A stretch of 23,336 nt of DNA from Phallusia fumigata (Eukaryota > Chordata > Ascidiacea > Phlebobranchia > Ascidiidae). Under the pieces are notes generated by a model that was not told where the DNA came from, ran no database searches, and saw only the letters and a program-made list of their open reading frames with translations. The position numbers were made by a program, and so were the translations under genes. This document shows, one piece after another, positions 1-9,951 of this stretch; within the stretch, counting starts at the first letter, position 1, and the number at the start of each line of letters is the position of its first letter. The DNA lies in NCBI GenBank assembly GCA_008931825.1, contig QXVZ01000745.1:1-23336 (forward strand), in the 5' to 3' direction.

Positions 1-368
1 TTTTATAAATTTATGATAGAGCCAAAATTTTAAAAAACTTTCGTTCACCGACTTGGATTTTCGCCATGGACTCATTGCGACAAACATATTCAAACGTTGT
101 TGCGCCAATCGGGAAAAATAAGGAAACAAACAAACAATTAAAACCAATTTCCAAAAGTTTTCTCGACACCTAATAAACCTTCAAAATAATTTCGTGTCAA
201 TTTAAACTTGCCGAAAGAGAGTCCAACTTATTTTTTAACTGCCATAATCTTTGTTCGTGTAGGAATTGCAATTACAGAAATTAGCAATTGTAGTGTGTGC
301 GAATCAAATCAGTGCGTTTGCAACTAAACGAGATAAGAAGCTCAAGGGTGTAAATCTGCAACTGCGAA

Positions 369-581
369 ATGTGCAAGTTGTGTAAGGATATCAAAAAAGG
401 CAACTGTGGTGGATGTATCAAAGCAAGGCATTTTCTCACACAAAAAACGTGTTACCTGTTTAAATGTCCCACCCGAAGTTGGTGCAAAAGTGTGGGGCAA
501 TGTAATGAAAGGGTACCTAGGGGCCTGTACCCGTCATTGTGCAGTCGAGCTGGTTTTCCACCACATATTTTGATAACATAA
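369..581 (+). CDS. Doubtful 70-aa cysteine-rich ORF
   Basis: This 70-codon frame has an unusual number of cysteines, nine by my count, including two CxxC pairs near the N-terminus (CKLC and CGGC, 8 residues apart) in the style of a small zinc-binding ribbon. I recognise no family. It has no clear splice context, and a donor-like gtaagg at 382-387 interrupts it, so the ATG could instead be a short upstream ORF in a leader exon. It may well be chance. It is kept because of the cysteine spacing only. Confidence 0.15.
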   Translation: MCKLCKDIKKGNCGGCIKARHFLTQKTCYLFKCPTRSWCKSVGQCNERVPRGLYPSLCSRAGFPPHILIT

Positions 582-1354
582 GGTCCGCATTAGGCAAGGT
601 ACAAGAAACTTTGCATTCTCGGAATTAGGTTTAGGGAAACTGCTGATGTCTGAAATGAAATATTGTTTTTTTTTTGTTTTTTTATGCGTTTTAGTTTTGC
701 GAAGTTTATCGACCAGACAATTTAGTGCTATCTCAAAAAAAAGTTTACATTGACGTGTGTTTAATTGAAACCACTGCGTCAGATTTATCAGGAAGTCGTC
801 GTTCCACAGTTTGTTTCTAGTGGTGAAATATGTTGTCTATGAGTGTGTTTTTTAAAAAACGTTTTATTGTTTAGGCGAACATAATATTAGTAATAACCTG
901 CTTTTTAAAATTTGTGCAATTTATTTTTCCATGTCTCATGCAATAATTATCTTTAATGCATCAGATTATGTCAGTTGTAAAATCATAACACCAACAACAG
1001 TGCGTGAAGCCATGTGAATAACACATGGGCTTGGGGAGAAACACTGCTTGTCTGTGATTGGTTGATAGGGTTTGCATTGCTAGGTTCTTTGTTTAGCAAA
1101 GCAAAACGGCAATCGCATGAGGAACTGTTGCTTTGATACAACGTAGGTAATTCTGGATGTAGAATAAAGACTATGTTCATGCTTTTCTGTGTTTTCTGTG
1201 CAAAAGCTGTGTAGCAGGATATTATGAGACTGGTTAGTTTATTCAGCCACCTATAGCTTGTTCTGGCACTAGTAACTGTTATCAAAACATGTTGTTTTGA
1301 AGAAAGTCTAATCTATTTCTATTTTTAAAATATTGCGTTTTGGTTGAGGGTCGT

Positions 1355-1360
1355 CACGTG
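1355..1360. promoter_or_regulatory. Canonical E-box CACGTG upstream of MXD
   Basis: Perfect palindromic CACGTG, the site bound by MYC-MAX and MXD-MAX dimers. Further copies are at 4831-4836 and 4981-4986 (intron 3) and 7548-7553 (3' UTR). Function is inferred only. Confidence 0.3.
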
Positions 1361-2157
1361 TGCGAATGTATTTGAAAATTGGCCAAAGTTCCCAAAAAGC
1401 ATTTGATTTAAGTTTATTGTTGATTGACTATATTTAGATCATGTTTTAAAACATTTATATTTCTTCTATTATAGAAAATTTGTCATCTTCTTGTAAACTT
1501 TAAAAGTTTAACACAGACCAAATATTTTCCAATTACAAAATACATGTGATACATACTAAAATTGTTTGTATACTGTAGGTAAAATGTCAAAGGTATATTC
1601 CAAAAATTTCACCAAAAATTTTGGAAGTTTTGTTTACAATGTACTTGAAGGTAAAAATATATAGTTCATGTTTGCTGTTTACAAATGCGGTTAGTATCCG
1701 TTTTAAGCTGTGGTTTCCATTTCTTTCTAAAATATCTATAGTTTCCATTGAGGTATTTAAACATCTCTACTTTATCCATTTTTTACTAATCTGTATGTTT
1801 ACTGTTTGACCAAAGATCAAGGCAAAGTTTTGTATTTTTTGTAAACCTCTGATGCATTAGTGGAAACCATCACACTGCCTTTTCATATTTTATGCCCATA
1901 AATTTTGATTTCAATTAATCATCTGAGTTTTATCCCCGGTTAAGCCAAAGTGTTTAGTAAACTCTTTTATGTGATCTAGTATTTTGTGATGTGTTTTCAC
2001 ATTGTAAATATTATTTAGTGTGTATCAAGTATGCCAGCACAATACACAGTTTGACATATTTTTAACCCACTTTTTTGTTAGTGACTATATACTTGACTTG
2101 TACGTGATAGGAAAACTGTATTGTGTCCCTGACCGGTGAACTTTGTGACAATAAAAA

Positions 2158-5100
2158 ATGATGAACAGAGCAGGAGCAGCCTCACCCAGCAATGACATTG
2201 AACTTCTTTTACAAGCTGCTGAATTTTTAGACAACCAAGACAAACGAGATAGAGGTAAAGCATTTTTGTGTAGACATGTTTTATTGGATTGTTTTTGTGC
2301 ACTTACACATCATTCTTGTATTTCATTTCAGAGTCTGAACATGGTTATGCCGCTCCTGCTTATCGCTATGGAAATGAACCTCTAAGAACCAAAATGAAGG
2401 CCATTCGTCGATCACAAAATAGGTTTGTAAATATTGACACGATGTAGATTTAAAAAGATAAAAAAGAAAATAACTAATATTATATCCGTGACCAGGCACA
2501 CAAAATACATTACAGTTGGTGGGTGCGTTTAAAAATGCTACAGGCCGAAAAGTCACTTTAAATGTGACGTTTGTTTTGGACAAGTCTAGACTTGAATTCG
2601 CTCACGCTGGTAGTAATGCTTGCTTAAGACTCGGTGGCGTTGACGTGTTACGTTGCACGCTGCGACATACCAAGACGCACAAAGCGCTGACCTATTTACA
2701 ATTCAGGCCTAGAGGCTATATAGCACCTCATAAACGGAGCGAACTGTCCGATAAATACGATTACCGGCAAGCCCACAGTTGTCATTTATTGTACCCCTGT
2801 AACTTGCACTCACCATCAAAGCGAGTTCAAACGCGGTATGGTATTTTTATGATACGTTTTTGTGCATACTGGTTTCACCATTGAGTAAACAAGCGGTTGT
2901 CGAAACTTTACATTTCAAAGCTGCCCCTAGACAAGGTTTAAAAGTCTTCTGCCTTTCCGCCGATTATGGTAAAAACATGTATTTAAGTATTTATGGTTTA
3001 ATTTGATGCTTAACCTTGGGCGGTTTGTGACCCAAAGAGCAGAGCACTATCTTCTCCCACTGCGTAATTTTGTAAGGCAGTCATACCACACAAGTCCTTT
3101 ATTGGCTACATGTGTGTTGTCACGTCCTGTTTCTTGACGTAAGTTGTGACGTTGGGCTACCCACTGTTGGAAGTGCGTGATTATATTCTGTTGTCCAATT
3201 AGCCCAACCTGGCTTGCCTTTAAAAATAAATTTGCTGATATTTCGTAAAAGTTGGGTAGTATTCGTGGTTTGTTCGGCAACGCATTTAACGAACAATCAC
3301 CCGTCTTGTTTACATTTACACCATACTTGCAACAAACGCAATACGAAGCCTATTGACTCAATGAGTTCGCCAGCCAGTCACAACGTCCGAATGTTAACAG
3401 TGTCGCACGCACGTTGCTTTGTTTGACATTGTGGTTTGGGCCTGATGGTGCAACATGTAAATTTATGTGAACCGAAACGTGATGCGAAAAGGCGTAGGTG
3501 GGGAAAGCTAGTTCCAATTCCTGGGTACCTATGGTGAAATCCACAGTGACGGAAAGCGGAAGCATGGCCGTTGCGTTTTATGTCTCAGTGTTATTAAAAT
3601 GTTATTATTTTGTCTTGATGTCCTGCTGTTGAACCATTTTGTGGTTGCGACATCCACAATCTTTTCGTCACCTCGTCACCCTATTTTGTTCTCCGAAAGT
3701 CGTGACTTTAAAATGTGCTGTGTAAAAAGCATCCATGAAAACTACTAATTTGTTCGCAATCAAAACGAAGTNTGGTTTAATTTGATGCTTAACCTTGGGC
3801 GGTTTGTGACGCGAAGAGCAGAGCACTATCTTCTCCCACTGCGTAATTTTGTAAGGCAGTCATACCACACAAGTCCTTTATTGGCTACATGTGTGTTGTC
3901 ACGTCCTGTTTCTTGACGTAAGTTGTGACGTTGGGCTACCCACTGTTGGAAGTGCGTGATTATATTCTGTTGTCCAATTAGCCCAACCTGGCTTGCCTTT
4001 AAAAATAAATTTGCTGATATTTCGTAAAAGTTGGGTAGTATTCGTGGTTTGTTCGGCAACGCATTTAACGAACAATCACCCGTCTTGTTTACATTTACAC
4101 CATACTTGCAACAAACGCAATACGAAGCCTATTGACTCAATGAGTTCGCCAGCCAGTCACAACGTCCGAATGTTAACAGTGTCGCACGCACGTTGCTTTG
4201 TTTGACATTGTGGTTTGGGCCTGATGGTGCAACATGTAAATTTATGTGAACCGAAACGTGATGCGAAAAGGCGTGGGTGTGGAAAGCTAGTTCCAATTCC
4301 TGGGTACCTATGGTGAAATCCATAGTGACGTAAAGCGGAAGCATGGCCGTTGCGTTTTATGTCTCAGTGTTAGTAAAATGTTATTATTTTGTCATGATGT
4401 TCTGCTGTTGAACCATTTTGTGGTTGCGACATCCACAATTTTATCGTCACCTCGTCACATTATTTTTTCTCCGAAAGACGTGATTTTAAAATGTGCTGTG
4501 TAAAAAGCATCCATGAAAACTACTAATTTGTTCGCAATCAAAACGAAGTTAACGTTTGTGTGGAAACAGCTAGCTGTTTATTAAGGTATATATTTTCATT
4601 TGCGTGCATAACTACAATACACGAATGTGTGTGCGCGTATCTGGTAGGAGCCCGTTACTAACTATTCTTTGTTTTATTGTCCAGGACTTCGCACAACGAA
4701 CTGGAAAAGAATAGGTAAGTTGTATTTGACTTTGTGTGGCGTTCTGGCATGTGCCGTTCACTATTCAGTCTCGTGGCTAGCACTTTTCAGGCCACCATAC
4801 AAATCGCCTTGCCCGTTGTCACATGGTTTCCACGTGAATAGGTGACGCGTTTGACGTCACAATAAAGAGACTAGCGCCTGCTCTCTTTGTAGCTTCGATG
4901 TCGGCGTCATTCGTGATGATTATCCAAGCGCTGACTAGCAATTGATTTTTGTAGCTAGCCGGACGTACCCTGTAGGTCGTCACGTGGCTAATAACATGGC
5001 CCTTTAAATTCTTTGTGCCCGGTTTGTTTCTGAGTACGAAGACTTTTTGCCAACGGTTACTGGGAATTTCAAAGTGTGATGTTTCAAACTGAAGCCGCAT

Positions 5101-7147
5101 GCCGAGACCAATCTCATTCTCACACAAACTATTTAACAAACTGGTTCCTTCATCATTCATGTTATGTGCTAAAGACTATCAGGCCATGTAATAGACTGAT
5201 TTTGAAACGTTAGACTTTAAATTGATCTTGCCAGCTGTTTATTTATCCAGCAAAAAAATCGTTTTTTAACATCATGTGCATTTCAAAAACACATGTTGAT
5301 GTTTGTCAAGCACAAAACGAGAACAGGGCCGCGGTTTAAACAATACTGGATAAAATACACACATTTTTCAAAGGCAAAACTGGAAAATCCGGACGAAACG
5401 AAGTTGTTTACCTTCTTGCAAGGTTATAAAAGCCCCTGAGTTCATGCGCTGCAAATGCTCCGTTGCGTCGCAAAGCGTTCTTCAAGCCGCGACCGGCGCC
5501 CGATTTAACGGCTGTTTTTTAGAGTGCCAGACTGCGCGCTGGCCCCTTGACGTTTGGCCTAGATGGCCATTGTAGCGTGCAGCAATTGAACGCTCGTTGA
5601 TGTTGGCGCGCAGCTACAGTTGAACGTAAATAGTGATGGACACTGCCGAGTAGGCGACTGGAACGCTTTTGAGTGTCGTTGTCGCCAGCTCTTAAGTGTT
5701 TTTTAAGTTTGTTTCTCCATCATGCGTGTAAAAATATAAATTAGCAAACACCACAAGTTTCTTTCCCCCTAAAACCAACCGAAATTGTTGTTATTTTTTA
5801 TAATTGTTGCGGGTTCTAAGTGCAATCGCCAATAAATGATTGGTGCCGCTGCTACATTAAATCTTCTCAGTTTTGTACTTGCAACGCACATGGTGGCCAG
5901 TCAGGACATTTCCTTGAAGGACGCTAGAACTGCGGGCGTGGTTTTAGCGACACGCGCTTGGCATGTGTAAACCAATCACAGCTCGGCAAAGCTCATTTTC
6001 TCCCGTTGTTTACAGCGAACAGCTGATCGCTCATATTATTGTCTCTCTCTTCCCTTCTCCTAGGAGCAACGGCGCGTAGCTTTTAGTGCTCTTAGGTTCT
6101 CCCACTACTGCGCATGTGTGTGTGGTGTGCTGTAAATATTCTCTTTACGAGTCGCCGTTGTTGAACGTATTCATGAAGCACAATTTGGGTTTCGATTTCA
6201 TCCAGCACTTCATTTTACCAAATAAGCTTATTAAACTTTTACCTTTAAAAAGCATTTTATAATAGTAATTTTTGCTTTACAGACGTGCACATCTGCGAGG
6301 ATGCTTAGAAAATTTGAAATCAATCGTTCCACTCAGCGGTGATGCAACCAGGCATACGACCCTCGGCCTTCTCAATCAAGCTAGTCAACTGATCAAGGTA
6401 AGTGCCAAGAAACGAAGTTAGAATTATCCCAAATTTTATGCTTCAAAATGTTTGTTTTTTAAGACATTGGAAGAGAAAAACCAGCAAAGTGAACATGAAA
6501 AAGCCCAGCTTTCGAAGTACAATGAACAGCTAAAAAGAACTTTACAGCGCTTAGAGGTTTCCCGTCGACGAAGGAACTCCACCGGTTCTGCATGGTCATC
6601 CAGTCATTCAGAATCCTCAAATGACTCTGACAAAGGTACACATTTAGATATAAGTACAGTATATATATTACTTACTAATTCTTGGAATCAGAGAAAACAA
6701 TGTATTCAATCCGAAAAAGTAATTGTTATGTTTAATAAACATTCCTAAACCGAATTTTTGTAGTGGAAAAGGGTTAATTTTTAGTTTGGTTTAAAAGGGG
6801 TAAAATTTTTGTCAGTAGTAAAGTACAACAGCTTTTATTACCTTGGCCTTACACTAAAAGCTTATTAATGCCTTGAACTAGAGAGTAAATAAACTTCAGT
6901 AAATTACTGTTGACCAGACATGTTCATTTCGTTAATTTTTTCCACCAATTTTTACCACTCTAACCTGAGCATTTTCTATTAAGATGAGGAAATCATTGAT
7001 GTTACTGACTGCAGTGACGATGCAGAAAGACTACAGCCTCCTGTTCCACTTCGTTCAACTAACCTCATCACAATCAATGTGTCAAAACCTCTATCTCTCC
7101 CAGCTCGTGCTCTTGCTCAAATGAAACGAGCAAAAAAAGCTGACTAA
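2158..7147 (+). CDS. mxd: MXD/MAD-family bHLH-leucine-zipper transcriptional repressor (6 exons, complete)
   Basis: Exons 2158-2254, 2332-2422, 4685-4714, 6283-6397, 6464-6635 and 6984-7147 join in frame with GT-AG introns to give 222 aa, close to vertebrate MXD1 and MXI1 (about 220-230). Residues 13-28 ([16 protein letters not shown]) match the N-terminal SIN3-interaction helix, and EHGYA at 35-39 is a family hallmark. Residues 64-111 form the basic helix-loop-helix: HNELEKNRR at 66-74 carries the H, E and R residues used for E-box contact, and RHTTLGLL opens helix 2. A zipper follows with heptad positions L113, S120, L127, L134 and L141. The acidic C-terminus contains DEEIIDV. Known family role: nuclear heterodimer with MAX that binds CACGTG and recruits SIN3-HDAC to oppose MYC. 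Which vertebrate paralogue is closest cannot be decided. The ATG at 2158 is chosen because the SIN3 helix follows at once, as in homologues. Confidence 0.95.
2994..3771. repeat. First copy of 778-bp direct duplication abutting an N
   Basis: This segment lies in intron 2 of the MXD gene and ends exactly at the single N at 3772. It reappears from 3773 with about 2% differences. It holds no recognisable exon. It is most likely the terminal overlap of one contig. Confidence 0.9.
3773..4549. repeat. Second copy of the 778-bp duplication (probable unmerged contig overlap)
   Basis: It begins immediately after the N at 3772 with the sequence found at 2994 and runs in parallel to 4549. By eye there are about 16 substitutions plus one 1-nt indel, mostly in the last 350 bp. 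The exact abutment on the N and the allelic-scale divergence point to two haplotype contigs placed end to end rather than a genomic tandem duplication. Intron 2 would then be about 0.8 kb shorter than drawn. Confidence 0.85.
4831..4836. promoter_or_regulatory. Canonical E-box CACGTG in MXD intron 3
   Basis: Perfect CACGTG, 150 bp before a second one at 4981-4986. Both lie just downstream of the exon that encodes the E-box-reading basic region. It is a possible autoregulatory site, by inference. Confidence 0.3.
4981..4986. promoter_or_regulatory. Second canonical E-box CACGTG in MXD intron 3
   Basis: Perfect CACGTG in the context gtCACGTGgc. It is paired with the site at 4831 in the same intron. 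Confidence 0.3.
5440..5700. promoter_or_regulatory. CpG-dense segment in MXD intron 3
   Basis: This stretch is clearly richer in G+C than its surroundings. I hand-count about 25 CpG dinucleotides in 260 bp, above the number expected from its base composition. It contains no recognisable exon. In a genome that is otherwise AT-rich, such a patch may mark an alternative promoter or enhancer, or simply a foreign repeat. The sequence alone does not decide. Confidence 0.3.
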
Positions 7148-8340
7148 CTTACCTTCACACCACAAAAAAAACTGATTGTGCATTTAGTGTAGGTACTGCA
7201 AGGTGAGCAACCATATAATGGCAACATCTTGCTTGCAAGCTGACAATGTTGGACTCCTGGTAAACTTCCACTGGGCGTCTTAACTACCTCTCTCTTGATT
7301 TACTTCAGCTTTTTCAACCAATCTGGATTTTATGATCTGGCATCAAATTCAGGTTGAAGGTGCTGTGAAACTCAAAATTGGCACAAATTTGTCAATAGCT
7401 GTGGCCAACCACTGTGATTCCAACATAGAAATGAAATATCAAATTTATTTTTAATACTTTAAAAAGTCAAATTGTATTTCCAACATTGAAGTCGCAGGAG
7501 CAAGCTGTTTATAAGAAAACATTGATGTCACTCAAATTATGCAACTTCACGTGGAATTCTTAAATTTTGTTGTTTGTTGAATTTCTTACCACCCCAAATT
7601 TTCTATGCACCAAACCGAAACAACCGCCACAAACAATTTGAGAAATACGTACGAGGTGTTATGTCAACTACAAGGATCCTGTTACAATGTTTGCCATTGT
7701 TCTTGTGATGGTTGCCAGGTAGCAGTCTACACTATGCTGCCTTGAGTTTCGCCGCTTTTGCTCTCGGTAGTTTCAGCGCTTGTATATTTGTTGTGTGTTT
7801 TTTTGTTCTGTACTCCCCCTCCCCCATATGAAATGTTAAAGATTAAGTTTGCGATTGACCTCTTGCCTTTACTGCATCTTCTTTCCTGCAAAACTTTGGC
7901 TTTAACTCATTCCTACCGTTGAAACCTTGGTGGAAGATGTTGACTTGAACAAAGTGATGTTACATAACTAAAGAGATATATTTGTACTCAGGTATCCAAA
8001 TGTGACAACTCGCTTCGGCCAATTGTGATTTATGTTCATGTGATAATTTATTAAAGATGTTTTAAAAATTATATTTACAAATTAATTTATCTGATGGTAA
8101 AATATCTTTCCAATGAAAATTCAATGTTTTGTGTTAATTTACGTTGAAGCTAATTTGGAGTGGCATTTGCTATCACTTGGTGGGCAATTGCATATTTGTA
8201 CAGAAAACATATTTTATTGTATTTGTATGATATAAAGCTTATATATTTTGCTCTAACATGCCCATCATTGTAACAGCTGGCGCTCGCAATTAATTTACTC
8301 GAAAAACAATTTGTGCTGGCAACTCCAGTAGGAAGCAACA

Positions 8341-8358
8341 TGTAAATACTTGTACATA
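8341..8358 (+). promoter_or_regulatory. Tandem Pumilio response elements in MXD 3' UTR
   Basis: TGTAAATA at 8341-8348 and TGTACATA at 8351-8358 both match the PUF-protein consensus UGUANAUA. They are 2 nt apart and about 55-70 nt before the poly(A) signal. PUF proteins bind such sites to repress or localise mRNAs. Use here is inferred. Confidence 0.45.
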
Positions 8359-8410
8359 TTGTCTTACCATATTCTTCTGTATCTCAATTGTTATATTGCT
8401 GTGTGGAGAG

Positions 8411-8416
8411 AATAAA
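8411..8416 (+). terminator. Poly(A) signal AATAAA for the MXD gene
   Basis: A canonical hexamer lies 1.26 kb after the MXD stop codon, with T-rich and GTG-containing sequence in the following 40 nt. Only weaker variants such as ATTAAA near 8051 occur earlier. Confidence 0.6.
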
Positions 8417-8460
8417 GTTTATTTCAGTATTAAACCATTGTGCTTTTTTATACTACAGTG

Positions 8461-8520
8461 TACAGTTTTGTAAACTGTAGTTTAAGGGGAAACAAAATGT
8501 TGATTTGTCTGTAGACAAAT
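8461..8520. repeat. Two short perfect hairpins downstream of the MXD poly(A) site
   Basis: TACAGTTT (8461-8468) and AAACTGTA (8472-8479) form an 8-bp stem with a 3-nt loop. ATTTGTCT (8503-8510) and AGACAAAT (8513-8520) form another 8-bp stem with a 2-nt loop. They lie in the gap between convergent genes. Role unknown. Confidence 0.5.
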
Positions 8521-8588
8521 GAACCAGAACCAAAGTAGCTTCGCCACTTCCTAACTTTGCAGTTGGATTTGGTAACGACATAAAAAGC

Positions 8589-9950
8589 TAAATAAAAAAA
8601 CAGTAATGTAGTGGTACCGTATTGTCTATTTTCTTCAGAAAGTAAAAATTGTTGAAATGTTATTTATAAGCCTTTTGATAGATTATGAAAGTTAATCGGG
8701 CTCCTAACTTATACGAGTCAAAACGAATAAGATCAATCCATTGCAACACATTAACTTTCATAAAAATTCACTGTAACGTCAATATCACGAAGAACATCTT
8801 TTCGCGAACTGGTTATGTTGCCACAAAATTTCAACATTTATACGCTTTCGCATGTTGTTATAATTATTTGCTAGCAGGTGAGAAGTAAGGCGTGTTGGAG
8901 GGTCAGCTGAGGCCCAAATTGTTTACTAAATTGAAAAAAATGCACCAACAAAGGTCAGGGTACACAAACTGCGGCCGAGGATACTAACTTTTGTGGTGTA
9001 AGCCCACATAAAAATGTGTATCGGTGGCCGTGCATTGAAAAACTCTTTGGCTAAGGAACAACAAGAGCGGGAAGTTAAAAAACTACTCGCCCTTCTGGCA
9101 CCTGATCTGGACCGACCTAATGCAATTAGTCCTTAACCACGCTTATACCACCTCAGAATTCAACCTTGGACACCTCAAAAATATACATGAAGACCATAAC
9201 ATTCAAATAGTACCTCTTCTCCGAATTATCTGGTCAAACCAGCTGGCCCAACCTGGATCAACAACACGCTTCCATTCTTCTCCGCGACCTCCACTACAGA
9301 ACCGCTTCCCGACTCTCGGACTCTTAGAACTTCTAGAAGGCCTTCGATTCTATCTCCCACTCTTGGTTAAATCTTTAATTCGCCCGAAAACGCTTTTCCC
9401 TATCTTTATTAAGTGTTTTAGGAAAGGTAATGTATTAAGCCCAAACCCCTTTTCTGATTGCCGTCGATCCATTTCTCGCTGCCGTCCAAATCCACAAAGC
9501 CATATCACTTGTCCCCGCTCCATGCCGAAATGCACAAAAAGCAATTACCTTTGCAGACGATGCCATCATAGGGGTGGCGGGCGTCAACCTCTCAACCAAA
9601 CCTTTCAAATTAAAATCCCATTTTAGCCGCGTCACTGGCCCTTGACCCAACCAAAGCTGGGTGATTGCTATCACTCGACCCCCAATTGCAACGTCCTTTT
9701 CGACATCACCTGATACCCTATTGGATTTTTTCATCGCCCTTGTTTCATTTCTTGTCTGTTTCATGCTTTTTCCTTTCAAAAAAACATTAACCCCTGACAG
9801 AGATAAAAAGTGACTGTTGCCACACTTGTCCAAACAAGGCAGTACGGTGCGGTACATTGGTGTGGCACGGTACGCAGCAAAAATCATTAAAAGGTGGGGC
9901 ACGCCATTCGCAACAAGATACTTGGTATGCACAACTCAACACGTACCGTA
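8589..9950. repeat. First copy of 1.36-kb direct duplication abutting an N
   Basis: This segment ends exactly at the N at 9951 and is repeated from 9952. It contains a decayed reverse-transcriptase fragment. Differences from the second copy are scattered substitutions and a few small indels (for example near 9417-9430 against 10787-10796), at an allelic level. Read as the end of one contig. Confidence 0.9.
9112..9645 (+). mobile_element. Decayed non-LTR retrotransposon reverse-transcriptase fragment
   Basis: In the frame of position 9337 I read KAFDSISHSWL (from 9337) and, 0.2 kb later in the same frame, PFLIAVDPFLAAV (from 9448) and TFADDA (from 9547). The first resembles the conserved KAFDSVSH block of LINE-type reverse transcriptases. 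FADD is the catalytic YxDD-type motif with F in the first position. Internal stops, at 9373 among others, and other-frame pieces such as VLSP show it is a dead, shortened relic covering only part of an RT domain. No endonuclease, poly(A) tail or target-site duplication was identified. LINE clade cannot be assigned. Confidence 0.65.
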
Positions 9951-9951
9951 N

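Larger units (their letters stand above)
1..2157. other. Upstream region of the MXD gene; no recognised gene
   Basis: AT-rich DNA with no exon I can assign to a known family. It should contain the promoter and any untranslated first exon of the MXD gene. A pyrimidine run ending in an AG at 2080-2081 (ttttttgttag) could be a 3' splice site 77 nt before the MXD start codon, and a donor-like gtaagg lies at 382-387. Pairing these two is only a guess. A canonical CACGTG E-box is at 1355-1360. A short cysteine-rich reading frame at 369-581 is listed separately. Confidence 0.5.
7148..8430 (+). other. Probable 3' UTR of the MXD mRNA
   Basis: No further exon fits after the stop at 7145-7147. The first AATAAA I find downstream is at 8411-8416, followed by T/GT-rich sequence, giving a 3' UTR of about 1.28 kb. 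It includes a CACGTG at 7548-7553 and, close to the end, two Pumilio-type motifs. The exact cleavage site is inferred. Confidence 0.6.

Noticed and set aside
2516..2884. 122-codon frame in MXD intron 2
   Set aside because: It has no splice signals consistent with the MXD reading frame, no recognised domain and no homologous segment in MXD proteins. It is likely a chance frame in a slightly GC-richer stretch.
3047..4344. Pairs of identical small frames on both strands, suggesting a tandem gene pair
   Set aside because: They arise because the 778-bp segment is written twice around the N at 3772. There is no recognisable protein, and the region is MXD intron 2.
9120..9626. 168-codon + strand open frame as a gene
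   Set aside because: The RT motifs are in another frame and this frame reads as low-quality sequence. It is open by chance across the relic.
9435..9932. 165-codon - strand open frame
   Set aside because: It is antisense to the reverse-transcriptase relic and is reproduced, shortened, in the second copy at 10802-11299. It has no family features and is a shadow of the sense-strand RT sequence.
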